A program made the translations under genes and the position numbers. DNA of 64,000 bases from Methylobacterium soli (lineage in GTDB: Bacteria; Pseudomonadota; Alphaproteobacteria; Rhizobiales; Beijerinckiaceae): assembly GCF_008806385.1 (NCBI RefSeq), contig NZ_VZZK01000001.1, forward strand, positions 186,001 to 250,000. Reading direction: 5' to 3'. Under the pieces are notes generated by a model, which was given only the letters and a program-made list of their open reading frames with translations, was not told the DNA's origin and ran no database searches. Below are positions 47,328-53,878 of this stretch, piece by piece. Every line of letters starts with the position of its first letter. Within the stretch, counting starts at the first letter, position 1.

Positions 47328-47356
47328 TTCCCATAGGATACGCGAACCTATGGGAA
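47328..47356. promoter_or_regulatory. Perfect palindrome upstream of the MerR-like gene
   Basis: TTCCCATAGG, nine-base spacer, CCTATGGGAA. Both arms are perfect complements and lie just upstream of the regulator gene. MerR regulators bind such spaced inverted repeats, and the position is right for promoter control or self-regulation. Confidence 0.7.
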
Positions 47357-47446
47357 AAGCAATAACAGTGCTTGTGGAAAAGCCCTTGCGCCTGTGAGCA
47401 CAAGGGCTCCCCGGCAATCAGCGCTCGCGACAACCGTGCGGAAGGA

Positions 47447-48025
47447 TCACAGGCTCTTGCCGCGCCATTCGCAACCGACCGCACTCAGAACGAGCGCCGC
47501 TCGAGCCGAGGCTTGCTGCGAGTTGGTGGCGTGAAACTGCGCTCCGCCATTCGCAAGCGGCACCTGATCGAAAGTGGCACCCCTGCCATCCGAGAAGGGA
47601 TGAGGAAGCCGATAGACCGGCTGACTCCGATACCGCTCCCACTGAAGCTGCCGTCGCTCGTGCTCGAGCCAGGCGTCGTAGCTATCGAGGAGCTCGTTTG
47701 TGACGGGCTCGGCTGCGGATGTGGAGCTTCCAGTGAGCGCCACGCTGCCGCCGATCAGCGAGAGCGTGGGCAGGCTGCTCAAGAGTGAGCGGAGAAAGTT
47801 GCGGCGAGACGACGAAGGCTTCTTGTGCTCGCCTGAGAAGATAGCAGCGATGAAGGAAACGAGCTTCGAATTGCGTCGCTGCAATCCCGGATCCGCTGCC
47901 CTCATCGTCCGAATGGCAGAAGTTACGGGACCCGGCTTGGTCGCGGGCCCTGCTAATAGTAAGCACAGCCCGTCTTTCGAACCGAGACGTAATAAGGTCG
48001 ACGTGATATAACTTTGGCAAGCCAT
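47447..48025 (-). CDS. Tat-signal hypothetical protein (192 aa)
   Basis: Unknown. A twin-arginine motif SSSRRNFLRS is followed by a hydrophobic stretch SLPTLSLIGGSVALTG and the AEP-like cleavage area (SAAEP). This looks like a Tat export signal, but it starts about 75 residues into the frame; the first 70 residues have no clear function, so the real start may be later. The mature part has YDAWLEHERRQLQWERY and many Arg/Gln. It lies in the regulatory half of the island, 27 nt beyond the ribbon-helix-helix gene in the same direction. Confidence 0.55.
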   Translation of the reverse strand: MACQSYITSTLLRLGSKDGLCLLLAGPATKPGPVTSAIRTMRAADPGLQRRNSKLVSFIAAIFSGEHKKPSSSRRNFLRSLLSSLPTLSLIGGSVALTGSSTSAAEPVTNELLDSYDAWLEHERRQLQWERYRSQPVYRLPHPFSDGRGATFDQVPLANGGAQFHATNSQQASARAALVLSAVGCEWRGKSL

Positions 48026-48052
48026 CATGATCTCCGTGGGATCGTTGGTGGT

Positions 48053-48232
48053 TCAGGCCTTCGCGAGCGTTGCAGCGCTCTCGGAGGCCGTTTCTTTTGT
48101 GCGCTCCATCCTCTCGCGGACGGCGCGAACAACTTCGCTGTTTTGAGTAGACCTGTTCCTGTCCGCTTGGCCGGCGACGAACGCCTTGAGGTCGAGCGGC
48201 AGACGGATCTTCATCTGCTCGTTGGTCTTCAT
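48053..48232 (-). CDS. Ribbon-helix-helix (Arc-type) DNA-binding protein (59 aa)
   Basis: Small transcription regulator. MKTNEQMKIRLPLDLKAFVAGQADRNRSTQNSEVVRAVRERM is the Arc/CopG pattern: beta-strand KIRLPLDL, then two helices. It starts divergently to the other ribbon-helix-helix gene at 48317, with three copies of an 11-bp palindrome between them. Together they look like a phage repressor/antirepressor pair or one repressor gene duplicated. Confidence 0.82.
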   Translation of the reverse strand: MKTNEQMKIRLPLDLKAFVAGQADRNRSTQNSEVVRAVRERMERTKETASESAATLAKA

Positions 48233-48250
48233 GTGGGCTCCGTTATGTGG

Positions 48251-48303
48251 ACCACGGTGGTGTATGAACCACGGTGGTTTATTGCTGTCAAGACCACGGT
48301 GGT
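48251..48303. promoter_or_regulatory. Three copies of ACCACGGTGGT between two divergent RHH genes
   Basis: ACCACGGTGGT occurs at 48251-48261, 48268-48278 and 48293-48303. Each is a palindrome around a central base. The gap between the divergent genes (48233-48316) is filled with this array. This is the expected arrangement for operators of ribbon-helix-helix repressors. Confidence 0.8.
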
Positions 48304-48316
48304 CCATACCGGCGGA

Positions 48317-48652
48317 ATGACGCGCGCAGACCCGCAGATGAAAATCCGACTGCCGGACGATCTTCGCGATCGGATCGCCGAATTGGCGAAAGCCAACGGG
48401 CGCTCAATGAACGCAGAAATTGTCGCGCGCCTTCAGTCCAGCGTCGACGGCGAAGGCAGCGAGATGATCTCGAAGGCGGAGGCCGAGCGGCTCAACGGCA
48501 ACATGGTTGCGCTGCTGGACGCGCTAGAAGCCGGGGCAAAGTGGGCACTTGATGGCTCTAGCGACTATGCGAAACGAGTTGAAGAAATGAAAAGACGGAA
48601 CGATAAGAACTCAAAGCTCGATCCGCTGGCTGAGTCACCAACAAAGCGCTGA
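48317..48652 (+). CDS. Ribbon-helix-helix (Arc-type) DNA-binding protein (111 aa)
   Basis: Larger partner of the divergent gene. MTRADPQMKIRLPDDLRDRIAELAKANGRSMNAEIVARLQSS has the same Arc fold, with KIRLPDDL as the strand. The C-terminal part (AEAERLNGNMVALLDALEAGAKWALDG) is helical and could tetramerise or interact. ATG at 48317 is weakly supported by GGCGGA. The three operators lie 14-66 bp upstream of it. Confidence 0.82.
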   Translation: MTRADPQMKIRLPDDLRDRIAELAKANGRSMNAEIVARLQSSVDGEGSEMISKAEAERLNGNMVALLDALEAGAKWALDGSSDYAKRVEEMKRRNDKNSKLDPLAESPTKR

Positions 48653-48678
48653 GGCCGAGGAAGTTTCGACACGAGGCT

Positions 48679-49104
48679 ATGATCAATCAGCCGAGCCGGA
48701 CAGGTAATTCAAAAATGCGAATGCCGCGCCTTCAATGGCCGAAAAATCTAAGCTTCCCGGCTGTAATTCAGAAAGTAAAATCTGAAGGAGTTCTCACTCC
48801 CTTGCTCTGGTTGTGCGGCCTTTCTTTCATTGCTACTTTGGTCGCGGCGGCGCTTTCTAGTCCGGTGATGTGGGTTTTTGCTTTCATATCATGCGCTAGC
48901 GCGTTCTGGGTTTTCCGAAGCTTCGACTACTTTCGAACGGTAAATCCGAATTTGATGCAATCTGAAAAACTTCAGATCGAAATGGGCAGGCAGCAGCACG
49001 CGATTGCGAGTCGTATCGCTGAGGATGCGCAATACCGTGATGTGCAAAGAGGGCCGAATCTACACCTCGAACACGCTCAAATGAAGGACTCGACCAATGG
49101 CTGA
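48679..49104 (+). CDS. Small two-helix membrane protein (141 aa)
   Basis: Unknown, AT-rich and different in codon use from the chromosome. Two adjacent hydrophobic helices, LLWLCGLSFIATLVAAAL and VMWVFAFISCASAFWVF (about residues 42-78), are followed by a polar C-terminal domain (YFRTVNPNLMQSEKLQIEMGRQQHAIASRIAEDAQ). The start at 48679 follows a poor Shine-Dalgarno; ATG at 48715 is an alternative. It overlaps the next gene by 8 bp. It could be a membrane arm of a defence or superinfection-exclusion pair. Confidence 0.62.
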   Translation: MINQPSRTGNSKMRMPRLQWPKNLSFPAVIQKVKSEGVLTPLLWLCGLSFIATLVAAALSSPVMWVFAFISCASAFWVFRSFDYFRTVNPNLMQSEKLQIEMGRQQHAIASRIAEDAQYRDVQRGPNLHLEHAQMKDSTNG

Positions 49105-49405
49105 AGACCCTAAAATCTACAGCCTCAACTTTCAGGCCTCGAGCAACACGCACTACAAAATTGTAGAAAATTGGCTGTATATCGACGTCAGGATCCTTGA
49201 CTACTACTCGCCCATACCCCTGGTGTATTTCATAAAGACAAATCTAACTGCTAGGCAACTTGCAGAAGCCACCTCTTTCATGTTCCCGGACGTCGGTGCC
49301 ATATTTGCTCGAATCAACACACAAGATCTTGATGGCGTACTCGGTCCAGGGGCTTGGGAGTGGTTCTACAAAGATACTTCGAAGATGGCGCCTTTGAACC
49401 GATAG
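49097..49405 (+). CDS. Hypothetical protein, overlapping partner of the membrane protein (102 aa)
   Basis: Not recognised. ATG at 49097 overlaps the end of the membrane protein gene by 8 bp, so they are co-expressed. AT-rich codon use, as in the upstream gene. Sequence has SLNFQASSNTHYKIVENWLYIDVRILDYYSPIPLVYFIK and FPDVGAIFARINTQDLDGVLG: an alpha/beta small domain, no signal peptide. Together they form an accessory cassette directly beside the integrase (convergent, 18 bp between stops). Confidence 0.6.
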   Translation: MAEDPKIYSLNFQASSNTHYKIVENWLYIDVRILDYYSPIPLVYFIKTNLTARQLAEATSFMFPDVGAIFARINTQDLDGVLGPGAWEWFYKDTSKMAPLNR

Positions 49406-49423
49406 TTCGTGCAAACAGTTATT

Positions 49424-50650
49424 TCAGAAGTAACTCGACAATTTTTCCGCTACCTTATCTGCCGCAGCGATAAGCACGGCGTCGAGATGGTGGATGTACC
49501 GGGAGGTCACGCCGTGCCCGGCGTGGCCGAGCATGGCGCCGATGGTGCTGTCGCTTAAGCCAAGGTCGCCAGCCGTCGAGGCGTAGGAATGGCGCAGGGT
49601 GTGAGCGCCGACGCCGCGTAGCTCTGCCCGCCTCGTATACCGCTCGACCGCGTCGGGAATGCCGCCGAAGCCGCCCTTCCCTCTTGTCGCCGGTAGCACA
49701 TGGGCGCCGGCCTGGCGCTCGGCGATCTGGCGCAGCAACGCGACTGCCGCCTGCCCGACCGGGCGGACCGACCGGCCCTCCTTCGTGTCCGAGAGCCGCA
49801 GGCAGGACCCGGAGAGGTCCACCTCAGCCCAACGAAGGTTCGCGATCTCCCGCATCCGGCAACCGGTCAGGCACAGGAGCCTGATGCTGTGTGTCGACTG
49901 CCAGCTCTCGCCCTGCTCGTCAGCCTCTGCGAGCACCCGGCCCAGCGCCTGATATTCCTCGGGAGAGAGCCGGCGGTCCCGCTTCTGATCGGCCGGCTTC
50001 TTCACGCCGCGCACGGGGTTCAGGGCGATGATCCCCTCTCCTATCGCGTAGCTCATGATACCACCGAGCAGGCCGGCGCTGCGCGAGGCTGCGCCGTCGC
50101 CGCCTTCGACCAGCACGATGCCCCTGGCCTTCGTCTTGTAGCGTTTGGCGGTCTTGCCTTCCTGGACCTCGCGCACGAACCGTTGAACGTCGGCAGTGGT
50201 CAAATCGCGCGCGAGGCGCCGGCCGAGCAGCGGGATGATGTGGTGCTCGATCCGGCCGCGGTCTGAGACCAAAGTTGAGGCCTTCTTCGGCTTCCGGGCG
50301 CGGCCAAGGATCTGACCCTTGTCGGCCGCCTTGAGGTACCGCTCGCAAAGCTCGGCGATCGTCATGGACTTGCGCCGGGTGATTCGCTCCTCGACAGGGT
50401 CCTCGCCGCGGATCACGTCGCTCATCGTGTTGATGGCGAGCTTGCGCGCCTCCTCCACAGTGATTTTGCCGTGCTCTCCGATCGCCATGCGGCGTCGGAG
50501 CCCGCCGGTGGTGCGATAGTCGGCGTAGTAGACCCGCCGGCCGGACGGGAAGACCCGAGCGCCGAAGCCCCTCAGCTCGGTGCACCAAAGAAAGTACGGC
50601 GCCGGACGGGCTTCTGCTGCGTCGACTATCCGCTTCGTGAGCTTGGGCAT
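49424..50650 (-). CDS. int: Tyrosine-type site-specific integrase (408 aa)
   Basis: Recombinase that would insert and excise the island at yifB. N-terminal arm-binding domain (LRGFGARVFPSGRRVYYADYRT), then the core-binding helical domain (residues about 95-210), and the catalytic domain: Arg in LTGCRMREIANLRW (about residue 265), Lys290 in SDTKEGR, H350-x-x-R353 in AHTLRHSYAS, His376 in GHAGHG and the nucleophile Tyr385 in SRYIHHLD. All six residues are present, so it may be active. ATG at 50650; TGTCACC-type repeats sit just upstream, and the 18-bp att core about 180 bp away. Confidence 0.93.
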   Translation of the reverse strand: MPKLTKRIVDAAEARPAPYFLWCTELRGFGARVFPSGRRVYYADYRTTGGLRRRMAIGEHGKITVEEARKLAINTMSDVIRGEDPVEERITRRKSMTIAELCERYLKAADKGQILGRARKPKKASTLVSDRGRIEHHIIPLLGRRLARDLTTADVQRFVREVQEGKTAKRYKTKARGIVLVEGGDGAASRSAGLLGGIMSYAIGEGIIALNPVRGVKKPADQKRDRRLSPEEYQALGRVLAEADEQGESWQSTHSIRLLCLTGCRMREIANLRWAEVDLSGSCLRLSDTKEGRSVRPVGQAAVALLRQIAERQAGAHVLPATRGKGGFGGIPDAVERYTRRAELRGVGAHTLRHSYASTAGDLGLSDSTIGAMLGHAGHGVTSRYIHHLDAVLIAAADKVAEKLSSYF

Positions 50651-50652
50651 CG

Positions 50653-50690
50653 GTGTCACCGTCGTCCGTGGAGTCACCGCAGTGTCACCA
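50653..50690. repeat. TGTCACC direct repeats upstream of int (possible arm sites)
   Basis: GTGTCACC at 50653-50660 and 50683-50690, and AGTCACCG at 50672-50679, in the 180 bp between int and attR. A matching pair, TGTCACCG at 39423-39430 and 39434-39441, lies just inside attL. Shared short repeats near both ends and in the integrase promoter are typical of arm-type binding sites. Confidence 0.5.
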
Positions 50691-50829
50691 CGGACTAGGA
50701 AAACAGCGAAATTTCGCGACGTTGCCGGTGATGGATTTCCACAATAGCTTTCGCCGGAAGCGCCGTAGCTGCAGCAGTTTAGATACAGCGGGCAACGTTC
50801 GTCATCGAAGGGAAAAGTCCTACCACTTA

Positions 50830-50847
50830 CCCCTCGAAGGCGACGGT
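50830..50847. repeat. attR core, 18 bp
   Basis: Identical to the 18 bp at 39329-39346. On the reverse strand it continues the yifB start MVTRVA into TVAFEG, after which a TAA (50827-50829) ends the frame. Island sequence lies to the left, chromosome to the right. Confidence 0.92.
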
Positions 50848-50865
50848 GGCGACGCGGGTGACCAT
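50830..50865 (-). pseudogene. yifB: YifB/ComM 5' end, first 12 codons
   Basis: The start of the broken gene: ATG at 50865, MVTRVATVAFEG, then a stop supplied by the island (TAA at 50827). These are the twelve N-terminal residues typical of YifB, and codons 7-12 are the duplicated 18 bp. It still lies downstream of the native promoter region, so a 12-residue peptide may be made. The rest of the gene is 11.5 kb away at 37826-39346. Confidence 0.9.
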
Positions 50866-50983
50866 GCTGTCGGGATCCTGAAGGCGAGGGTTTGAGCGTA
50901 GGCGCCGATCGTTGCGGACACAACTGGGAACCCGCAGAGGCTTCGGCGGTTCATCGCCGGCCAACAGAGCCAGGAGACACGCC

Positions 50984-51256
50984 ATGCGCCTTCCCACCGC
51001 CGCCCTCGCCCTTGCCCTCGCGACCGGCTTCACGGGCGCCCTCGCCGGCAGCGCCCGCGCCGACGAGAAGCTGCCGCCCGACCAGCAGACCAAGGTCGAG
51101 GCCGTGCTGAAGCAGGAGGGCTTCACCAAGTGGAAGAAGATCGAGCTCGACGACGGCATGATCGAGGTCGACGACGCCATCGATGCGAGCGGCAAGCAGT
51201 TCGACCTGAAGCTCGACCCGAAGAGCCTGGCGATCGTGAAGCGCGAGGCCGAGTAA
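50984..51256 (+). CDS. Periplasmic PepSY-like protein (90 aa)
   Basis: Small exported protein: signal peptide MRLPTAALALALATGFTGALAGSARA, then EKLPPDQQTKVEAVLKQEGFTKWKKIELDDGMIEVDDAIDASGKQFDLKLDPKSLAIVKREAE, resembling one PepSY repeat with its alpha-beta-beta pattern (given here in parts). PepSY domains often inhibit peptidases or bind metals in the envelope. ATG at 50984; the nearby start frames are shadow. Next to yifB, divergent. Confidence 0.8.
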   Translation: MRLPTAALALALATGFTGALAGSARADEKLPPDQQTKVEAVLKQEGFTKWKKIELDDGMIEVDDAIDASGKQFDLKLDPKSLAIVKREAE

Positions 51257-51324
51257 GGCCCGCCTCCGGGGATTCGCGGGGCCGGGAGCCGCTTGCGTTC
51301 GGGGCGGCGCCCGGCCATATAGGC

Positions 51325-51424
51325 GGCGGGAGGTTGGTGAGGGACGTTTCACTCGCCAACCGGGTCAGGTCCGGAAGGAAGCAGCCCTAACGAGACCGAG
51401 CGGGTCTTTGTCAGCCTCCCACCC
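51325..51424 (+). ncRNA. ffs: Signal recognition particle 4.5S RNA
   Basis: RNA partner of Ffh, which carries nascent membrane proteins to the translocon. The conserved SRP loop GGTCAGGTCCGGAAGG followed by AAGCAGCC sits at about 51363-51386. The 5' part GGGAGGTTGG pairs with TCAGCCTCCC at the 3' end, giving the long single hairpin of the small bacterial type. The ends are set from pairing and may be off by a few bases. A TATA stretch near 51317-51320 may be the -10 element. It precedes dnaX, a common arrangement in alphaproteobacteria. Confidence 0.94.
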
Positions 51425-51495
51425 GTCTCAACCGCTCCGCGGGCGCGGCCCGCCCGAGCGGACCGGGACCCCAGCCAAGACGCCTCCCAAGACGC

Positions 51496-53394
51496 ATGGA
51501 CGCGACGCCCGGCACGCATGACGACGAGCCGGGCCTGCCCGGGTTCCCGGCCCCGGCGGCCGCAGTGACCCCCTATCGGGTGCTGGCCCGAAAGTACCGT
51601 CCCAAGGATTTCGACGACCTGATCGGCCAGGGCGCCATGGTGCGCACCCTGGCGAACGCGTTCGCGGCCAACCGCATCCCGCAGGCCTGGATGCTCACCG
51701 GGGTGCGCGGGGTCGGCAAGACCACGACCGCCCGCATCCTCGCCCGCGGCCTGAACTATGCCCGCGCGGACCAGCCCGATACCGGCCCCACCATCGCGAT
51801 GCCGGAACTCGGCCTCCATTGCCAGGCGATCATGGAATCGCGGCACATGGACGTGCTGGAAATGGACGCCGCCTCGCATACGGGCATCGACGACGTGCGC
51901 GGCATCATCGACGGCATCCGCTACAGCCCGGTCTCGGCCCGCTACAAGGTCTACATCGTGGACGAGGTCCACATGCTCTCCGAGAAGGCCTTCAACGCCT
52001 TCCTGAAGACGCTGGAGGAGCCGCCGCCCCACGCCAAGTTCGTGTTCGCCACGACCGAGATCCGCAAGGTCCCGGTGACGATCCTGTCGCGCTGCCAGCG
52101 CTTCGACCTGCGCCGCGTCGAGGCCGAGACCCTGTCGGCCCACCTCGCCCGCATCTGCGCCGCCGAAGGCGTGAGCGCCGAGGAGGAGGCGCTCGCGGCG
52201 ATCACCCGCGCGGCCGAGGGCTCGGTGCGCGACGCGCTCTCGCTCCTCGACCAGGCCATCGCGCACGGGGCCGGCGCCGTCACGGCCGCGAGCGTGCGCG
52301 ACATGCTCGGCCTCGCCGATCGCGGGCGCATCGTCGACCTGTTCGAGGCCGTGATGCGCGGCGACGTCCCGGCGGCCTTCGCGGAACTGCGCGGCCAGTA
52401 CGAGGCCGGCGCCGACCCCGCCGTGGTGATGGCCGACCTCGCGGGCTTCACCCACCTCGTCACCCGCCTCAAGCTCGTGCCGGAAGCGGCCGCCGCCAAC
52501 CCGACCCTGAGCGAGGTCGAGCGCCGCCGCGGCTCGGATTTCGCCGCCGGGCTCTCGGTCCGGGTGCTCTCGCGGGCCTGGCAGATCCTCATCAAGGCGA
52601 TCCCCGAGGTGCAGGCCGCCACGCGCGCGCTCGCCGCCGCCGAGATGGTTCTGGTGCGCCTCGCCTACGCGGCCGACCTGCCGACACCCGACGAGGCCCT
52701 GCGCCAGATGAAGGCGGAGGCGCTGCAAGGCGGCGTGCCGGCAGCCTCGCCGCAGCGCTCCCTCCCCCCGGTCCAGGGATTCGCCGGACCGGCCCCCGTC
52801 CCATCGCAAGTTTCACCGCAAGTCTCGCCGCAAGTCTCGCCGCAAGTCTCCGCTCAGCCCCCCGAGGCGCCCCCGCGGCCGGCGCTCGCCCTGGCGGGTG
52901 GCGGCGGGGCCGCCGCGCGCCCGGCACCGGTCGCGCAGGCCGCGCCCCAGCCCGCCGGCCCGCGCCTCGGCCGCTTCGAGGACGTGGTGGCGCTCGCCGA
53001 CGAGCGGCGCGACATCGGGCTGAAGACGGCGCTGGAGCGCGATGTCCATCTCGTGCGCTTCGAGGAGGGCCGGATCGAGTTCCGCCTCGCCGAGGGCGGC
53101 CGCCCGAGCATCGCCAACGATCTGGCCCGCGCCCTCGATCTCTGGACCGGCCGGCGCTGGATCGTCGCCCTGTCCAAGGATGCGGGCGCCCCGACGCTCG
53201 AGGCCCATGCCCGCGCGGCGACCGAGACCCGCCACCAGAACGCCGCCGCCCATCCCCTCGTGCGCGAGGTCCTGTCGCGCTTCCCCGGCGCCCAGATCAT
53301 CGACGTGCGCGACAAGGCGCCGGAGGCCGGCGACGGCGCCGGGATGCTCGGCGAGGCTGCCCCGATCGAGGCCGGCGAGGACGACGAGCCGTAG
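51496..53394 (+). CDS. dnaX: DNA polymerase III gamma/tau subunit (632 aa)
   Basis: Clamp-loader ATPase subunit. YRPKDFDDLIGQGAMVRTLANAF, Walker A GVRGVGKTTTARIL, DEVHMLSEKAFNAFLKTLEEPP (Walker B) and FATTEIRKVPVTILSRCQRFDLRR give the AAA+ core. The zinc-binding four-Cys module between Walker A and B is reduced to one Cys (GLHCQAIMESRHMDVLEMDAA), as I recall for the Hyphomicrobiales. A Pro/Ala-rich linker (about 415-490) holds four QVSP-like repeats, then a C-terminal tau domain (RFEDVVALADERRDIGLKTALERDVHLVRFEEGRIEF). No slippery AAAAAAG is seen. Confidence 0.95.
   Translation: MDATPGTHDDEPGLPGFPAPAAAVTPYRVLARKYRPKDFDDLIGQGAMVRTLANAFAANRIPQAWMLTGVRGVGKTTTARILARGLNYARADQPDTGPTIAMPELGLHCQAIMESRHMDVLEMDAASHTGIDDVRGIIDGIRYSPVSARYKVYIVDEVHMLSEKAFNAFLKTLEEPPPHAKFVFATTEIRKVPVTILSRCQRFDLRRVEAETLSAHLARICAAEGVSAEEEALAAITRAAEGSVRDALSLLDQAIAHGAGAVTAASVRDMLGLADRGRIVDLFEAVMRGDVPAAFAELRGQYEAGADPAVVMADLAGFTHLVTRLKLVPEAAAANPTLSEVERRRGSDFAAGLSVRVLSRAWQILIKAIPEVQAATRALAAAEMVLVRLAYAADLPTPDEALRQMKAEALQGGVPAASPQRSLPPVQGFAGPAPVPSQVSPQVSPQVSPQVSAQPPEAPPRPALALAGGGGAAARPAPVAQAAPQPAGPRLGRFEDVVALADERRDIGLKTALERDVHLVRFEEGRIEFRLAEGGRPSIANDLARALDLWTGRRWIVALSKDAGAPTLEAHARAATETRHQNAAAHPLVREVLSRFPGAQIIDVRDKAPEAGDGAGMLGEAAPIEAGEDDEP
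52807..52854 (+). repeat. 12-bp repeat, four copies, in the dnaX linker
   Basis: CAAGTTTCACCG followed by three near-copies CAAGTCTCGCCG/CAAGTCTCCGCT in tandem, encoding QVSPQVSPQVSPQVSA at about residues 438-453. In-frame repeat length changes would alter linker length only. Confidence 0.85.
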
Positions 53395-53461
53395 CGCCGG
53401 GGGCCAGGAGCCACTAGATCAGGCCTTCGAGCGTTTCTCACACCAGCCGGGATCGATCCGC

Positions 53462-53785
53462 ATGCGCGACCTCATGGGCATCATGAAGCAGGCTCAGGCC
53501 ATGCAGGAGAAGATGGCCAACCTGCAGAGCGAACTCGACGCCGTCGAGGTCTCGGGCGCCTCGGGCGGCGGCGCCGTCCAGGTGACGATGACGGCCAAGG
53601 GCCTCGTCAAGGGCGTCACCATCGACCCGGGCCTGATGATCGCCGACGAGCGCGAGATCCTCGAGGACCTCGTCGTGGCGGCGGTGAACGACGCCCGCTC
53701 CAAGGCCGAGCAGACGGCCCAGGCGCGCATGGCAGAGCTGACCAAGGATCTGCCCCTGCCGCCCGGCATGAAGCTGCCCTTCTAG
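53462..53785 (+). CDS. ybaB: YbaB/EbfC nucleoid-associated protein (107 aa)
   Basis: Small DNA-binding dimer linked to nucleoid structure. RDLMGIMKQAQAMQEKMANLQSELDAVEVSG, VQVTMTAKGLVKGVTIDPGLM, ILEDLVVAAVNDARSKAE and the conserved ending LPPGMKLPF. Normal length. It follows dnaX at 67 nt, the usual dnaX-ybaB-recR order, though recR is here 4 kb further on. Confidence 0.95.
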   Translation: MRDLMGIMKQAQAMQEKMANLQSELDAVEVSGASGGGAVQVTMTAKGLVKGVTIDPGLMIADEREILEDLVVAAVNDARSKAEQTAQARMAELTKDLPLPPGMKLPF

Positions 53786-53878
53786 TCACTCCGGTCGTCC
53801 GCTCTCGCGCGGGCTTACGGCCGTGATTGTGCGGCCTCGGACGAAACGGTAGAGCTGAGCGGACCTCAGGAAACGGTC

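Larger units (their letters stand above)
39329..50847. mobile_element. Integrative element inserted in yifB/comM (11.5 kb), defective prophage or satellite-like
   Basis: Evidence that this is one inserted unit: an identical 18-bp duplication at both ends that lies in the same codons of yifB; a tyrosine integrase at the right end; AT-rich segments next to both ends against a GC-rich chromosome; and phage-type genes inside. Gene order from the right end: integrase, two AT-rich unknown genes, two divergent ribbon-helix-helix genes, Tat-signal protein, MerR-like regulator, HTH-capsid fusion, a capsid-linked protein, HNH nuclease, connector, TerS, TerL, an Ntn-hydrolase pair, and unknown genes. 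Portal, protease, tail, lysis and replication genes are absent. Joining the two att copies restores a 513-codon yifB except for one TAG. Confidence 0.88.

Noticed and set aside
39329..50847. tRNA gene as the integration target
   Set aside because: I looked for tRNA sequence at both ends because tyrosine integrases often use tRNA genes. None is present; the core is yifB coding sequence.
51496..53394. Programmed frameshift in dnaX
   Set aside because: No A AAA AAG or similar slippery heptamer with a following hairpin was seen in the expected central region.
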